60,420 nucleotides of DNA from Tychonema bourrellyi FEM_GT703 (GCF_002412335.2 NZ_NXIB02000031.1:1-60420), one strand, 5' to 3'; counted from the stretch's first letter, positions 1-9,121 are shown. The notes: a model not told the origin generated them from the letters alone. Program-made: numbers and translations.

Positions 1-50
1 GCCCCATGCCCCATGCCCAATTCCCCATGCCCAATTCCCATTAAATTAAT
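1..50. repeat. Short-unit repeat array (CCCATGCC / CCAATTCC units)
   Basis: Irregular tandem array of CCCATGCC- and CCAATTCC-like units running up to the first gene. The same low-complexity family recurs at about 47547-47603, 54766-54835, 60200-60300 and 60400-60420, always between genes. No coding potential is seen. Confidence 0.8.
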
Positions 51-467
51 ATGTCTCTTTCTGCTTTACCTCACAAAGTTATCGGCGTTGCTGTCATCTG
101 GAACAAACAAGGACAAATTTTGATTGACAAAAGACGTAAACAAGGAATGCACGGCGGTTTTTGGGAATTTCCTGGCGGTAAAATAGAGCCTGGGGAAACG
201 ATCGCAGCTTGTATTGAACGGGAAATTATAGAGGAGTTGGGGATCGTCATAGAAGTTGGTGCAAGCTTAATGACGATCGAACACAACTACACTAAATTTA
301 CAGTGACGCTTTGTGTGCACAACTGCCGCTATGTCAGCGGTGAACCACAAACCCTGGAATGTGATGAAATTCGCTGGGTGACACTAGATGAACTTGACCA
401 ATTTACTTTTCCCAAAGCAAACGAACAGATTATTACTGCTCTCCGTAAAAATTTAACTGTTAACTAA
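51..467 (+). CDS. mutT: Nudix hydrolase, MutT type (8-oxo-dGTP diphosphatase)
   Basis: This 138-residue protein is a single Nudix domain. The Nudix box runs from Gly43 to Ile65 and keeps the pattern G-x5-E-x7-REUxEExGU, with Glu49, Arg57, Glu58, Glu61 and Glu62 as the expected metal and catalytic residues. The segment before the box (GGFWEFPGGK) is typical of MutT, which hydrolyses oxidised dGTP to the monophosphate and so prevents A:T to C:G mutations in the cytosol. The length matches stand-alone MutT. The gene has no obvious operon partner and converges on sasA. Substrate choice within the Nudix family cannot be proved from sequence, so a related NTP pyrophosphatase is possible. Confidence 0.85.
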   Translation: MSLSALPHKVIGVAVIWNKQGQILIDKRRKQGMHGGFWEFPGGKIEPGETIAACIEREIIEELGIVIEVGASLMTIEHNYTKFTVTLCVHNCRYVSGEPQTLECDEIRWVTLDELDQFTFPKANEQIITALRKNLTVN

Positions 468-491
468 TAACTGATAACTGTTAACTAATGT

Positions 492-1727
492 TTATTTCTG
501 GACTGGCAAAGTAAAGTGAAAACAACTGCCTTTATCGGGTACGGAATCCACCCAAATTTGACCGTAGTGGGCGCGGATGATGCCCTGACAAAGAGACAGT
601 CCAATGCCATAACCGTCTTGTGATTTGTCTCGCTGCAAGCGGAAACTGTCTTCAAAAATGCTTTCGCAATTTTCTTCGGGAATTCCCGGCCCGCTGTTAC
701 CAATACTGACTTGAACTTTGTAAGCAGTGCGGTGCAGCAGGGAAATACTCACAGTTCCTTGCTCTGGGGTATACTTGCTGGCATTATCGAGTAGGTTGGC
801 AATCACTTGTTTGATGCGATCGGGATCGGCATAAACTAAGGGCAAATCCGTGGGAATATCTGTCTCCAATTTCAGACTTTTAGCTTGAAATTTGTCTTGA
901 AACTGAAGCAGTACATCTTGACAAATTGTCCCCAGTTGGATTTTTTTTGGTGCCATGTGCAGTTGGGCTTTTGTACCCCTAGCTGCTTGCAGGATATCTG
1001 TGATCATGCGATCGACAATCCGAATTTGCCGCCTAGCTTGTTTCATCAAATGAGCCGCCAGAGTTGGTGTCAAACGTGGTGTTTCCCCATCTTTCACCTT
1101 CTGATTTGACTCCAAAGTCTCCAAAGCCAAAGAAGCCGCCGTCAAAGGATTACGGAGGTCGTGAGCTAGCATGGCAATAATCCGGTCTTTCAACTGTAGC
1201 TGCTCTTCCAGGTGTTCTTTTTCCTGTTTTAGCCGAAAAACTTCATCAGCAAGTTGCACGAGTTCAACGGCGCAAGCAACCGAATAAATGGGTTTTGGAT
1301 CTGCCAAGGTTTCAGCCAGAGGTGTAGCAGACTGTTGCTGGGCGGCGTATTCTTCTACCGACAACTGCCAACGGGGCCACCAGTGTTCCAATTGGGCGCT
1401 CAAATTACTGCCGGCGAGGGTTTGTCGCGGGTCGGGATGAATTTTGAGCAGCGAGGGAGTGGCTACGACTTTAAAGTGTTCGGCCAAATCAGGCTGTTCT
1501 CCGACATCAATGATTTGCAGTTCAAAGTCCCACTCTGCTTTTAAATCTTTGAGCGATTGGCGGATGTGTCTGGTCTGTTCCCTGGAAGAGGGACGCTTGT
1601 CTACGAATAGCAAAAGCTGTAGAACCGATTGGGAAGTCGCGGGCTGTTCAGGTGAACAGTCGGTGTCCTGACCGTGGGTCTGATTGACGTTATTCAATTT
1701 GTCGATCGGGTGAAAACAATTGACCAT
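492..1727 (-). CDS. sasA: Circadian sensor histidine kinase SasA
   Basis: A 411-residue kinase. Residues about 35-125 form a KaiB-like thioredoxin-fold domain ([25 protein letters not shown]), followed by a coiled linker, an H-box ([13 protein letters not shown], His near 189), an N-box (NLLDNASKY) and G-boxes ([13 protein letters not shown]). This order is diagnostic of SasA, which binds KaiC through the KaiB-like domain, autophosphorylates and passes phosphate to RpaA to time gene expression. No kai genes or rpaA lie in the window, as is usual. I take the ATG at 1727; an in-frame TTG two codons upstream is less likely. The gene is convergent with the Nudix gene. Confidence 0.92.
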   Translation of the reverse strand: MVNCFHPIDKLNNVNQTHGQDTDCSPEQPATSQSVLQLLLFVDKRPSSREQTRHIRQSLKDLKAEWDFELQIIDVGEQPDLAEHFKVVATPSLLKIHPDPRQTLAGSNLSAQLEHWWPRWQLSVEEYAAQQQSATPLAETLADPKPIYSVACAVELVQLADEVFRLKQEKEHLEEQLQLKDRIIAMLAHDLRNPLTAASLALETLESNQKVKDGETPRLTPTLAAHLMKQARRQIRIVDRMITDILQAARGTKAQLHMAPKKIQLGTICQDVLLQFQDKFQAKSLKLETDIPTDLPLVYADPDRIKQVIANLLDNASKYTPEQGTVSISLLHRTAYKVQVSIGNSGPGIPEENCESIFEDSFRLQRDKSQDGYGIGLSLCQGIIRAHYGQIWVDSVPDKGSCFHFTLPVQK

Positions 1728-1792
1728 TACCAAGCCCAGTTATTTCACTATCCACTTTAATTTAATACTTCCTTTAGATTTATGCTAATCTC

Positions 1793-1833
1793 CGTTGACA
1801 CTCCCCAGCCTAAAGGCGTGGGGATTCTTTTTT
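1793..1833 (-). repeat. Right-end hairpin of the IS200/IS605-type element
   Basis: Read on the minus strand, a stem CCCCACGCC / GGCTGGGG with a short loop follows the tnpB stop codon. Subterminal hairpins of this kind mark the right end of IS200/IS605 elements. In TnpB systems the overlapping transcript provides the guide RNA (omega RNA), so the 3' part of tnpB plus this hairpin is the predicted RNA locus. The exact end and guide are not resolved. Confidence 0.65.
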
Positions 1834-3024
1834 CTACGAGCCAACTTGCTCAGACAGGATTTCTCCAATCTGAGTAGAGGTCAACTCTCCCAAAGCGTTG
1901 CTTGCATTAACTGCAAGGGTTCCGGTATGCCCTACCGTACCTAATCCTCGACTCAGGATATTCCTAGCTGCGTTTTCATCTCTATCCATTACACAACCAC
2001 ACTGACAAACGTGTGTCCTAGTAGATAGCGTTTTCTTCACAATTGCACCGCAGCTAGAGCATTCTTGGCTAGTAGACTGCGGATTTACCGCAACCGTTAC
2101 TTTCTCAAATACTTTCCCAAAATATTCAAGCCAGACACGGAACTGATACCAAGAAGCGTCGTTAATAGACTTAGCCAGACAGTGATTTTTCACCATATTT
2201 TTAATCCTCAAATCTTCGTAAGCTATCAAGTCGTTAGACTGAACTACGCACCGTGCAAGTTTGATTGCATGGTCTTTACGTTGCCTACTTATTTTGAGGT
2301 GGCGTTTCCCTAAAATCTGTCTAGCTTTGCCTCGATTCTTTGAACCTTTAATCTTTTTGTAAAGGCGACGCTGAAAACGTTTGAGGACTTTTTCACATCT
2401 TCGGAGGAACCTCGGATTTTCAACCGTGATTCCGTTAGAATCGGTGTAATATTCCTTTAAACCCACATCTAAACCAATGGTATTCCCAGAAGGTTCTATG
2501 TTTTCCGAACGGTTGACATCAATACAAAACTGAACGTATACACCATCCGCACGTTTCACCAATCTTACTCGTTTGATTTGGGTAAAGGAGTAGAAATGTA
2601 AGTCCCGTGTTCCTTTTAGTTTGAGTTTGCCAATTCCTTTTTTGTCGGTAAATTTGATTGATTTACGATCGTTCGCCAGTTTCCATCCAGTTGATTTGTA
2701 CTCAACTGAGCGACAATCTCTCTGGAACTGTGGATATCCTTTTTTGCCAGGAATTCCTTTCTTGCAGTTTTCGTGGAATCGGGAGATGGCAGACCAGGCT
2801 CGTTCAGCACTGGCTTGTCTAGCTTGAGAATTCAGTTCGTCAGCAAACGGGAAATCACCAGCCAATACAGCGCAATATTTGTTCAAGTCGTACTTATTCA
2901 TCTTTTGGTTGTCCATCCAATAGCGTAAACAACTATTGCGGACAAATTGGGCGGTACGAATCGCTTCATCTACTGCTGTGAACTGACTTGATTTTCCGTA
3001 AGCTTTGAATTCAAAAACTAGCAT
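1834..3024 (-). CDS. tnpB: TnpB, RNA-guided endonuclease of an IS200/IS605-type element
   Basis: A 396-residue TnpB. The RuvC-like nuclease residues are present: Asp in TIGLDVGLKEYY, Glu in LIAYEDLRIKNM, and Asp in CVMDRDENAARN. A zinc ribbon (CSSCG...CQCGC) sits between the last two motifs. TnpB is an RNA-guided DNA nuclease that helps retain the element after transposase-driven excision. No tnpA is found beside it, so the element is tnpB-only and would need a transposase in trans. The ATG at 3024 has GAGGTG six bases upstream; a GTG three codons earlier (3033) is the alternative. No frameshift is seen, so the protein may be functional. Confidence 0.92.
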   Translation of the reverse strand: MLVFEFKAYGKSSQFTAVDEAIRTAQFVRNSCLRYWMDNQKMNKYDLNKYCAVLAGDFPFADELNSQARQASAERAWSAISRFHENCKKGIPGKKGYPQFQRDCRSVEYKSTGWKLANDRKSIKFTDKKGIGKLKLKGTRDLHFYSFTQIKRVRLVKRADGVYVQFCIDVNRSENIEPSGNTIGLDVGLKEYYTDSNGITVENPRFLRRCEKVLKRFQRRLYKKIKGSKNRGKARQILGKRHLKISRQRKDHAIKLARCVVQSNDLIAYEDLRIKNMVKNHCLAKSINDASWYQFRVWLEYFGKVFEKVTVAVNPQSTSQECSSCGAIVKKTLSTRTHVCQCGCVMDRDENAARNILSRGLGTVGHTGTLAVNASNALGELTSTQIGEILSEQVGS

Positions 3025-3093
3025 GGCATTCACCTCATATTTTATGCTACGCTATTTGGCACAATATACGTGTCGATGTCACAAAGGTTTACA

Positions 3094-3130
3094 ATTAAAG
3101 CCGTCCTATAAGGACGGGGTTTTCAACCCA
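3094..3130 (-). repeat. Left-end hairpin of the IS200/IS605-type element
   Basis: On the minus strand the sequence GAAAACCCCGTCC-TTATA-GGACGG forms a hairpin about 70 bp upstream of tnpB, the expected place for the left end. Near-identical hairpins without a transposase gene occur at 27066-27100 and 60350-60380. Confidence 0.6.
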
Positions 3131-3160
3131 GTTTCCTGATAATTTGATGAGGGCGGACAG

Positions 3161-4849
3161 ATGATATTTTTGAGCGGCAAGCAAAATTCGTCGCTGAATG
3201 AGGTGATGAAGGTGGCGGCGGTTTTTTTTGTGCTGTGCTTGTTGCTGACGCTGCATCGCTACTACAGCTTTTACGCCACTTACGACCAAGGCATTTTCAA
3301 TCAACTTTTTTGGAATGGTACTCACGGTCACTTGTTTGAGAGCTCTCTCTCTTCGGCTTTGTCCACTAACGTGGTTCACCAAAATCAGATCCCAGAAGTA
3401 TTTTACTATCGCTTGGGGCAGCACTTCACTCCGGCGCTGATGCTGTGGCTGCCAATTTACTCACTGTTTCCCTCTCCTGTCACTTTGACGGTGTTGCAGG
3501 TGACTTTAATTACGGCAGCGGGTTTAGTCCTCTACCCTCTGGCCAGACACTATCTAGAGCCTCGGCTGTCGGCGGCAATTGTCGTCAGCTATTACTGCGC
3601 TAACGCGGTCATCGGCCCGACATTGGGAAATTTTCATGATGTTTGCCAAACTCCGCTGTTTGTTTTTAGCTTGCTGCTGGCGATGGAGAAGCGTTGGTGG
3701 CCGCTGTTTGGGATTCTCGCAACTTTGATTTTGGCGGTGCGGGAAGATGGGGGAATTGTTTTATTTGGGGTCGGAGTTTACTTGATCTTGAGCCGACGCT
3801 ATCCTCTGACTGGCTTGGCTGTGTGCATTCTCAGTTTTGGTTACATGATTGTCTTGACCAATCTGATTATGCCTTTGTTTTCTGATGACATCTCCCAGCG
3901 GTTTATGATGGAGCGCTTTGGTCAATATGCTGATGGAGAGGAAGCTTCGACTCTGGAAATTATTTGGGGAATGGTGAGCAATCCTGGGCGGTTGGTTGAA
4001 CAATTATTTACGCCGTTTTTTGGTAAAATCAAATACTTGCTTGGTCAGTGGTTGCCCTTAGCTTTGGTTCCTGCTGTAGCGCCAGCTTCTTGGACGATCG
4101 CAGGATTCCCGCTGCTGAAACTATTTTTAGCGAAAGGAGAGTCGGTGTTGGCGATTAATATTCGCTATGCGATGACTGTGGTTCCAGGGCTGTTTTATGG
4201 GGCGATTTTGTGGTGGGCCGATCGCCAAAAGGAAGAAGATAAAATTAGGAGCGGAGAAAAAACTGTCTTGCGTTTTCCTTCTGCAATGTTTCCTTTTCCT
4301 TCGTCTGCCAAGTTTCGCCGATTTTGGTCGTTTTGTATCTGCTTGTCGCTATTTTTTACCTTCACGTCTAACCCAAATCGGACTTTTTCGTTTATTTTGC
4401 CCGATGCGATCGATCCTTGGGTGCAGGTTCCTCTGATCAGACAGTGGCAGCACGTTTCTCAGGTGCGACCTCTGTTGGCTGAAATTCCTACGGATGCTAG
4501 CGTGTCGGCGACAAATACTATTGTGCCGATTTTGTCAAGCCGCCGCGAAATTCTCCGGTTTCCGATGTTGGAATTGCGAAATGATGCGAGGGAGACGGTG
4601 AAGATGGAATATGTGATTGCTGATATGTGGCAGTTACAGCAGTATCAGACGGCATTTCGCAGGGAACGGGGACAGTTGCGGGCGATCGTCCCACAGATCG
4701 ATCGCCTATCCAATTCTGGAGAGTATGGAATTATAGGCTTTGAAGATGGTGCGATTTTGATGCGTAAGGATGCTGCTTCTGACTCTCTATCGGTGGCGGC
4801 TTGGACTCGTTTTCGCCGGGAATTGGAGCCGATTTTGAATAAAAAGTAG
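3161..4849 (+). CDS. DUF2079 family integral membrane protein
   Basis: A 562-residue polytopic membrane protein. It opens with a hydrophobic segment (AAVFFVLCLLLTLH), then the conserved stretch YATYDQGIFNQLFW and, after about 50 residues, the motif LGQHFTPALMLWLP that marks DUF2079. Many further hydrophobic helices follow up to about residue 430, and the C-terminal 130 residues are soluble (VSATNTIVPILSSRREI). The N-terminal half resembles GT-C type membrane glycosyltransferases, so a role in transferring sugars from lipid carriers is plausible, but no substrate is known for the family. GAGGGCGG upstream of the ATG is a fair ribosome binding site. The gene begins about 30 bp from the IS left end, so its native promoter may have been displaced. 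Confidence 0.8.
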   Translation: MIFLSGKQNSSLNEVMKVAAVFFVLCLLLTLHRYYSFYATYDQGIFNQLFWNGTHGHLFESSLSSALSTNVVHQNQIPEVFYYRLGQHFTPALMLWLPIYSLFPSPVTLTVLQVTLITAAGLVLYPLARHYLEPRLSAAIVVSYYCANAVIGPTLGNFHDVCQTPLFVFSLLLAMEKRWWPLFGILATLILAVREDGGIVLFGVGVYLILSRRYPLTGLAVCILSFGYMIVLTNLIMPLFSDDISQRFMMERFGQYADGEEASTLEIIWGMVSNPGRLVEQLFTPFFGKIKYLLGQWLPLALVPAVAPASWTIAGFPLLKLFLAKGESVLAINIRYAMTVVPGLFYGAILWWADRQKEEDKIRSGEKTVLRFPSAMFPFPSSAKFRRFWSFCICLSLFFTFTSNPNRTFSFILPDAIDPWVQVPLIRQWQHVSQVRPLLAEIPTDASVSATNTIVPILSSRREILRFPMLELRNDARETVKMEYVIADMWQLQQYQTAFRRERGQLRAIVPQIDRLSNSGEYGIIGFEDGAILMRKDAASDSLSVAAWTRFRRELEPILNKK

Positions 4850-4884
4850 GCAGGGAGGGCGATCGGTCTCAACCACCTATTTTC

Positions 4885-4907
4885 GTGCAGAAACCCGGTT
4901 TCTGCAC
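4885..4907. repeat. 23-bp near-perfect palindrome (CAGAAACC/GGTTTCTG family)
   Basis: GTGCAGAAACC-C-GGTTTCTGCAC is palindromic apart from its central base. It lies just after the DUF2079 gene and could act as a bidirectional end-of-transcript hairpin, though it lacks a T-run. The same arms occur further apart at 47921-47987. Confidence 0.6.
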
Positions 4908-5050
4908 CATTCCCCGGTGATTATTGCGACCAAAAAAAGTCAGTGATTGGTCACAAATTGGCGATCGAGCAACTAATAAAGTTGGCTATTATACAATAGA
5001 TCTGTTAATCATAAACATTAAGATCTATAAATTCTGTGGAGGGAAGAGAG

Positions 5051-6238
5051 ATGAAAATTTTGGTATTAGCATGGGAGTTTCCTCCCAGAATCGTCGGCGG
5101 CATTGCCCGCCACGTATCGGAATTGTACCCAGAATTGGTGAAGCTGGGCCACTCCATTCACTTGATTACAGTAGAATTTGGTAACGCGCCGATGTACGAA
5201 GTGGTGGAAGGAATACAGGTGCATCGGGTGGTGGTGGGACACGCCCGCGACTTTTTTCACTGGGTGGCAAACCTCAACCAAAGCATGGGCCATCAGGGGG
5301 GCAAACTGATCCTGGAAGAAGGGCCCTTTGATATTATCCACGCTCATGACTGGCTAGTGGGAGATGCCGCGATCGCCCTCAAGCATACCTTTAAAGTACC
5401 CCTAATCGCCACCATCCACGCCACTGAATACGGACGCTTCAACGGCATTCACAATGAGGGACAGCGCTACATCAATACCAAGGAAAATAGCCTCGCTTAC
5501 AATGCTTGGCGGGTAATTGTATGCAGCGATTATATGCGACGGGAAGCAGAACGGGTACTATCGACTCCTTGGAACAAAATAGAGGTAATTTATAACGGAA
5601 TCAGGTCGGAAAAAAAGCCACGCTTGAACGAATTAGACGCGAGAGATTTTCGTCGTAAATTTGCAGCAGACGACGAAAAAATTGTGTATTATGTGGGCAG
5701 AATTAGCTATGAAAAAGGCATTGCTGTATTTTTAAATGCTGCACCTAAAGTAATTTGGAAAATGGGAGGAAAAGCCAAGATTGTAATTGTTGGTGGTGGC
5801 AATACAGACTATCTCAAATATCAGGCTTGGAAGTTGGGAATTTGGAATAAGTGTTATTTTACAGGCTTCATGTTTGAAGAAGATCTCGACAAATTTCAGA
5901 CGGTGGCTGACTGTGCTGTTTTCCCCAGTCTTTACGAACCTTTTGGGATTGTAGCTTTAGAAAGTTTTGCTGCAAGAGTTCCCGTGGTAGTTTCGGATGC
6001 AGGTGGACTTCCCGAAGTCGTACAGCATACCAAAACTGGGGTTGTGACTCAGGCAAATAATAGTGATTCTTTAGCCTGGGGGATTTTGGAGGTGTTGAAC
6101 AATCCGGGTTATGGACAATGGTTGGTTGATAATGCTTATGAGGATTTGGAACGCCGATTTAGCTGGCAGAAGTTGGCGATGGAAACGGAGTGGGTTTATC
6201 AACGGGTGGTGGAGGAAAGGGCCGAGGTTGATTGGTAA
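5051..6238 (+). CDS. GT4 family glycosyltransferase
   Basis: A 395-residue GT-B fold glycosyltransferase of family GT4. The N-terminal acceptor domain begins MKILVLAWEFPPRIVGG, with the glycine-rich loop typical of GT4 and glycogen-synthase-like enzymes. The C-terminal domain has the nucleotide-sugar signature PSLYEPFGIVALES (the E-x7-E pair) followed by GGLPEVV. It would transfer a sugar from a nucleotide-sugar donor in the cytosol. A role in alpha-glucan or polysaccharide synthesis is suggested by similarity to this GT4 subgroup, but the acceptor cannot be read. The ATG at 5051 is preceded by the strong site GGAGGGAAGAGAG; an in-frame ATG at 5036 overlaps that site and is rejected. Confidence 0.85.
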   Translation: MKILVLAWEFPPRIVGGIARHVSELYPELVKLGHSIHLITVEFGNAPMYEVVEGIQVHRVVVGHARDFFHWVANLNQSMGHQGGKLILEEGPFDIIHAHDWLVGDAAIALKHTFKVPLIATIHATEYGRFNGIHNEGQRYINTKENSLAYNAWRVIVCSDYMRREAERVLSTPWNKIEVIYNGIRSEKKPRLNELDARDFRRKFAADDEKIVYYVGRISYEKGIAVFLNAAPKVIWKMGGKAKIVIVGGGNTDYLKYQAWKLGIWNKCYFTGFMFEEDLDKFQTVADCAVFPSLYEPFGIVALESFAARVPVVVSDAGGLPEVVQHTKTGVVTQANNSDSLAWGILEVLNNPGYGQWLVDNAYEDLERRFSWQKLAMETEWVYQRVVEERAEVDW

Positions 6239-6242
6239 GAAT

Positions 6243-6328
6243 GTTGACGGTTGACGGTTGACAGTTCACGGTTGACAGTTGACAGTTCACGGTTGACAGT
6301 TCACGGTTGACAGTTCACGGTTGACAGT
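6243..6328. repeat. Array of 7-bp units (TTGACRG / TTCACGG)
   Basis: About twelve consecutive heptamers of TTGACAG, TTGACGG and TTCACGG type between the glycosyltransferase and the MFS gene. Shorter stretches of related text occur at about 9120-9150 and 22018-22057. The array is non-coding and probably varies in length between strains. Confidence 0.8.
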
Positions 6329-6441
6329 GAATCGAATATCAACTTTTTTGATCGCAAATCTTAATGGTTTGTAACATAATGATATGGATGCACTCGATCT
6401 TAGATTGAGTGTAGTCGGAAGATTTCACAGGAATTAGCATC

Positions 6442-7686
6442 TTGAATATTTTTAGGGATATCGAGCCCCAACCCAGACGCAACTTGCTGACTTTATTCGC
6501 AACAGGTCTGCTATTCTGGTCTAGTTTGGCTTCACTGCTGCCAACTTTGCCACTGTATGTCCAATTTGTAGGTGGTACAAAACAGCAAATTGGCTTTGTC
6601 ATGGGTGCATTTGCGATCGGGCTTTTGTTTTCGAGACCGCAGTTAGGTAAAATGGCTGATAGCAAGGGTCGAAAACAAGTTTTGCTTTTAGGTACTTTGG
6701 TCGCTGCGATTGCACCTCTCTGCTACTTATTTGCTAAATCTATTCCTTTACTGTTATGTATTCGGGCTTTTCACGGCATTAGTATCGCCGCTTTTACCAC
6801 TGCTTACAGCGCTTTGGTAACAGATTTGTCGCCGCCAGGGAAGCGGGGCGAATTAATCGGCTATATGAGTTTGGTAAGTCCGATTGGGCTGGCATTTGGG
6901 CCTGCTATGGGCGGATTTTTGCAAGCTTGGGTTGGTTATACTCCTTTGTTTGTGATGTCTGCTTCTTTCGCTACAATGGCTGTACTTTGTACTTGTCAAG
7001 TTACGGAACCAAATTTTGTGGAGTCAACAAAACCTGACTCATCATCTAATGAAAAAAATGGCAAAAATTATTGGCAAATGTTGTGGAATCCCCGCGTTCG
7101 GATTCCGGCTTTAGTTTTATTAGTAGTAGGTTTGGTATTCGGAACTCTGAGCACTTTTATGCCTTTGTTTGTACAGGAAACTAAGGCTGATTTTAATGCT
7201 GGATTGTTTTATTCAACGGCGGCAATTGCTAGTTTTGCTATACGATTAGTGACGGGAAGGGCTTCGGACAAATACGGCCGTGGCTTGTTTATTTCCGGTG
7301 GCTTAATCTGTTACTGCTTGTCTATGTTGTTGTTATATAATGCTCAGAATACGAGTAGTTTTTTAATCGCAGCTTTGGTTGAAGGTTGCGCTGGCGGTAC
7401 TGTTTTGCCGATGATGGTAACGCTGATGTCGGACAGGTGTGAACCTCAAGAAAGGGGTCGATTGTTTTCGCTTTGTATTGGCGGATTTGATTTGGGTATT
7501 GCGGTTGCGGGGCCGACTTTAGGTTTTGTGGCTGAACAAGTTGGCTATAGAAATATGTTTGGTTTTGCAGCCGGACTCGCTAGCTTGGCTTTGGTGATTT
7601 TTGTCACCCAGTGTAGCAAGGATTTGTCTCATTCGGTCAGGTTTGCGATCGGGCGAGGCACAGATGTTTATGCTTTGAATCGGTGA
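6442..7686 (+). CDS. MFS transporter
   Basis: A 414-residue major facilitator protein with twelve predicted hydrophobic segments. The loop between helices 2 and 3 has the MFS motif A (GKMADSKGRKQVLLLG), repeated in degenerate form between helices 8 and 9 (GRASDKYGRGLFISGG), and helix 5 carries GPAMGGFLQAW (motif C-like, seen in drug:H+ antiporters). It should exchange a small molecule across the plasma membrane, most likely as an efflux pump; the substrate is unknown. The reading frame starts with TTG at 6442, preceded by CACAGGAA at a reasonable distance; no better ATG covers helix 1. It stands alone and ends directly at the 74-bp repeats. Confidence 0.82.
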   Translation: MNIFRDIEPQPRRNLLTLFATGLLFWSSLASLLPTLPLYVQFVGGTKQQIGFVMGAFAIGLLFSRPQLGKMADSKGRKQVLLLGTLVAAIAPLCYLFAKSIPLLLCIRAFHGISIAAFTTAYSALVTDLSPPGKRGELIGYMSLVSPIGLAFGPAMGGFLQAWVGYTPLFVMSASFATMAVLCTCQVTEPNFVESTKPDSSSNEKNGKNYWQMLWNPRVRIPALVLLVVGLVFGTLSTFMPLFVQETKADFNAGLFYSTAAIASFAIRLVTGRASDKYGRGLFISGGLICYCLSMLLLYNAQNTSSFLIAALVEGCAGGTVLPMMVTLMSDRCEPQERGRLFSLCIGGFDLGIAVAGPTLGFVAEQVGYRNMFGFAAGLASLALVIFVTQCSKDLSHSVRFAIGRGTDVYALNR

Positions 7687-7980
7687 TTTGGTAGGAAAAC
7701 AGGCAAGATGCCTGTTCCACAAAGAGTAAATTTTTGGGTTGTGGGGTGGGCATCCTGCGATTTGGTAGGAAAACAGGCAAGATGCCTGTTCCACAAAGAG
7801 TAAATTTTTGGGTTGTGGGGTGGGCATCCTGCGATTTGGTAGGAAAACAGGCAAGATGCCTGTTCCACAAAGAGTAAATTTTTGGGTTGTGGGGTGGGCA
7901 TCCTGCGATTTGGTAGGAAAACAGGCAAGATGCCTGTTCCACAAAGAGTAAATTTTTGGGTTGTGGGGTGGGCATCCTGC
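7685..7980. repeat. Four tandem copies of a 74-bp repeat
   Basis: Four consecutive 74-bp units start at 7685, 7759, 7833 and 7907 and appear identical by eye. Each contains the imperfect palindrome AACAGGCAAGATGCCTGTT. The first unit overlaps the stop codon of the MFS gene. Reading frames cross the array on the minus strand only because 74-bp periodicity moves frame without stops; they are not genes. The rest of the gap, 7981-8102, holds a short AAGGCCTATTGAG repeat tail and nothing else recognised. Confidence 0.95.
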
Positions 7981-8102
7981 CCGCCATTAAAAGGCCTATT
8001 GAGTATAAAGATACCAATTGAAAAAGTTATGAATCTTAAATCTTGACTTGGATTAATTTCTTAATTCAAGAATCAGAGTTTAAAACTCATAACTTTTAGT
8101 AG

Positions 8103-8176
8103 TGGGCTTGGAGGGATTCGAACCCCCGACCTCATGGTTCGTAGCCATGCACTCTATCCAACTAAGCTACAAGCCC
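8103..8176 (-). tRNA. tRNA-Arg(ACG)
   Basis: On the minus strand a full cloverleaf is visible: acceptor GGGCTTG/CAAGCCC, anticodon stem CATGG-CTACGAA-CCATG with anticodon ACG, and T-arm GGGGG-TTCGAAT-CCCTC. The discriminator base is A and CCA is not encoded. It reads CGN arginine codons after A34 is converted to inosine. Confidence 0.96.
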
Positions 8177-8254
8177 CTGTTGAGTTGAGATTTAATCTAA
8201 GATGGATTAAGTTCTTTTCCCACAGAATCTAACATTAACACCTTTATCAAAATA

Positions 8255-8776
8255 ATGCAAGACATTTCTCAAACTTTTTCTGAATTGCCCGATCGCGCAC
8301 TGCTAACTCACCTGAATAACAGCGGTGAAGCCCAAATGGTGGACGTTTCAGCTAAGGTGGCAACGGTGCGTCAAGCTGTGGCCGCTGCGAGAGTGCGGAT
8401 GTCACCGGAGACTTTTGTGGCGATTGAAGCTGGGAATGCGCCCAAGGGTGATGTTTTGGGTACTGCTAGGTTGGCTGGAATTATGGCGGCGAAGCAGACG
8501 GCGAATTTGATTCCTCTATGTCATCCTCTGCCGCTGAGTAGTGTCGAGGTGCAGGTGATAGCGGATGCTGAGTTGCCGGGGTATGAAATTCGGGCTACGG
8601 TGAAAATTAAGGCGGAAACTGGGGTGGAAATGGAGGCGCTGACGGCGGTTTCGGTGGCGGCGCTGACTTTGTATGATATGGCGAAAGGGTTGTCGAAGTC
8701 GATCGCTATTGAATCAATTCGACTCGTCAGTAAAACTGGTGGCAAATCTGGGGACTATCAGAATGTAGAGGCATAA
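8255..8776 (+). CDS. moaC: Cyclic pyranopterin monophosphate synthase MoaC
   Basis: A 173-residue MoaC, close to the usual 160-170. It turns the MoaA product 3',8-cyclo-7,8-dihydro-GTP into cyclic pyranopterin monophosphate, the first stable intermediate of molybdenum cofactor synthesis, in the cytosol. The family signatures are present: MVDVSAK (residues 28-34), the LIPLCHPL active-site loop (Cys89, His90), VEMEALTAV, and LYDMAKG with Asp141 and Lys144, followed by KTGGKSG. No other moa or moe gene lies in the window. A small hairpin with stem ATGCAGC/GCTGCAT at 8795-8817 follows the gene and may end its transcript. Confidence 0.95.
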   Translation: MQDISQTFSELPDRALLTHLNNSGEAQMVDVSAKVATVRQAVAAARVRMSPETFVAIEAGNAPKGDVLGTARLAGIMAAKQTANLIPLCHPLPLSSVEVQVIADAELPGYEIRATVKIKAETGVEMEALTAVSVAALTLYDMAKGLSKSIAIESIRLVSKTGGKSGDYQNVEA

Positions 8777-8794
8777 ATTCATGTCTTGAGAGGG

Positions 8795-8822
8795 ATGCAG
8801 CATTCAAAAAGCTGCATTTATG
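8795..8822 (+). terminator. Possible weak terminator after moaC
   Basis: A 7-bp stem ATGCAGC/GCTGCAT with a loop of about nine bases is followed by TTAT rather than a proper T-run. It is weak, but it sits 20 bp after the moaC stop. Confidence 0.4.
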
Positions 8823-8863
8823 ATTAAAATAGGCATTGAACTACTAACAGAAAGTGAAAAGCT

Positions 8864-9121
8864 ATGCCTCCTCGTTGGCCCCGCAAACCCGATCGCAATG
8901 ATCCAGAATACCGCCGTTTAGACGATCGGATGAATTTTGCGATTCACGTGGGTCTTTTTTCGGCTTCTAATTCTGGTTTGTGGTTTGTTCACAATTTGCA
9001 GAAGGCTGATTGGCCTTGGGCTGTTTCGGTAACTGGTGGATGGGCAGTGTTGGTGTTTGTCCATGCAATTTACCATTTTGCGATCGCCGATTATTCGCCC
9101 TTGACTAAGGATTCTGGTTAA
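8864..9121 (+). CDS. 2TM domain protein
   Basis: An 85-residue protein with two hydrophobic helices (about residues 27-47 and 51-74) after a charged N-terminus rich in Arg and Asp (RRLDDRMNFAIHVG). The arrangement matches the small 2TM domain family that is common in cyanobacteria and has no defined biochemical role; it should sit in the plasma or thylakoid membrane. It follows moaC by about 90 bp on the same strand and precedes the DUF3181 gene, but repeats between them make a shared operon uncertain. Confidence 0.7.
   Translation: MPPRWPRKPDRNDPEYRRLDDRMNFAIHVGLFSASNSGLWFVHNLQKADWPWAVSVTGGWAVLVFVHAIYHFAIADYSPLTKDSG

Noticed and set aside
7685..7980. Possible CRISPR array
   Set aside because: The four 74-bp units are direct, contiguous and identical, with no unique spacers and no cas genes nearby.
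7519..8017. Long minus-strand reading frames across the 74-bp repeats
   Set aside because: They are produced by the tandem repeat itself: all three frames stay open with the same peptide text. There is no start signal or family match.
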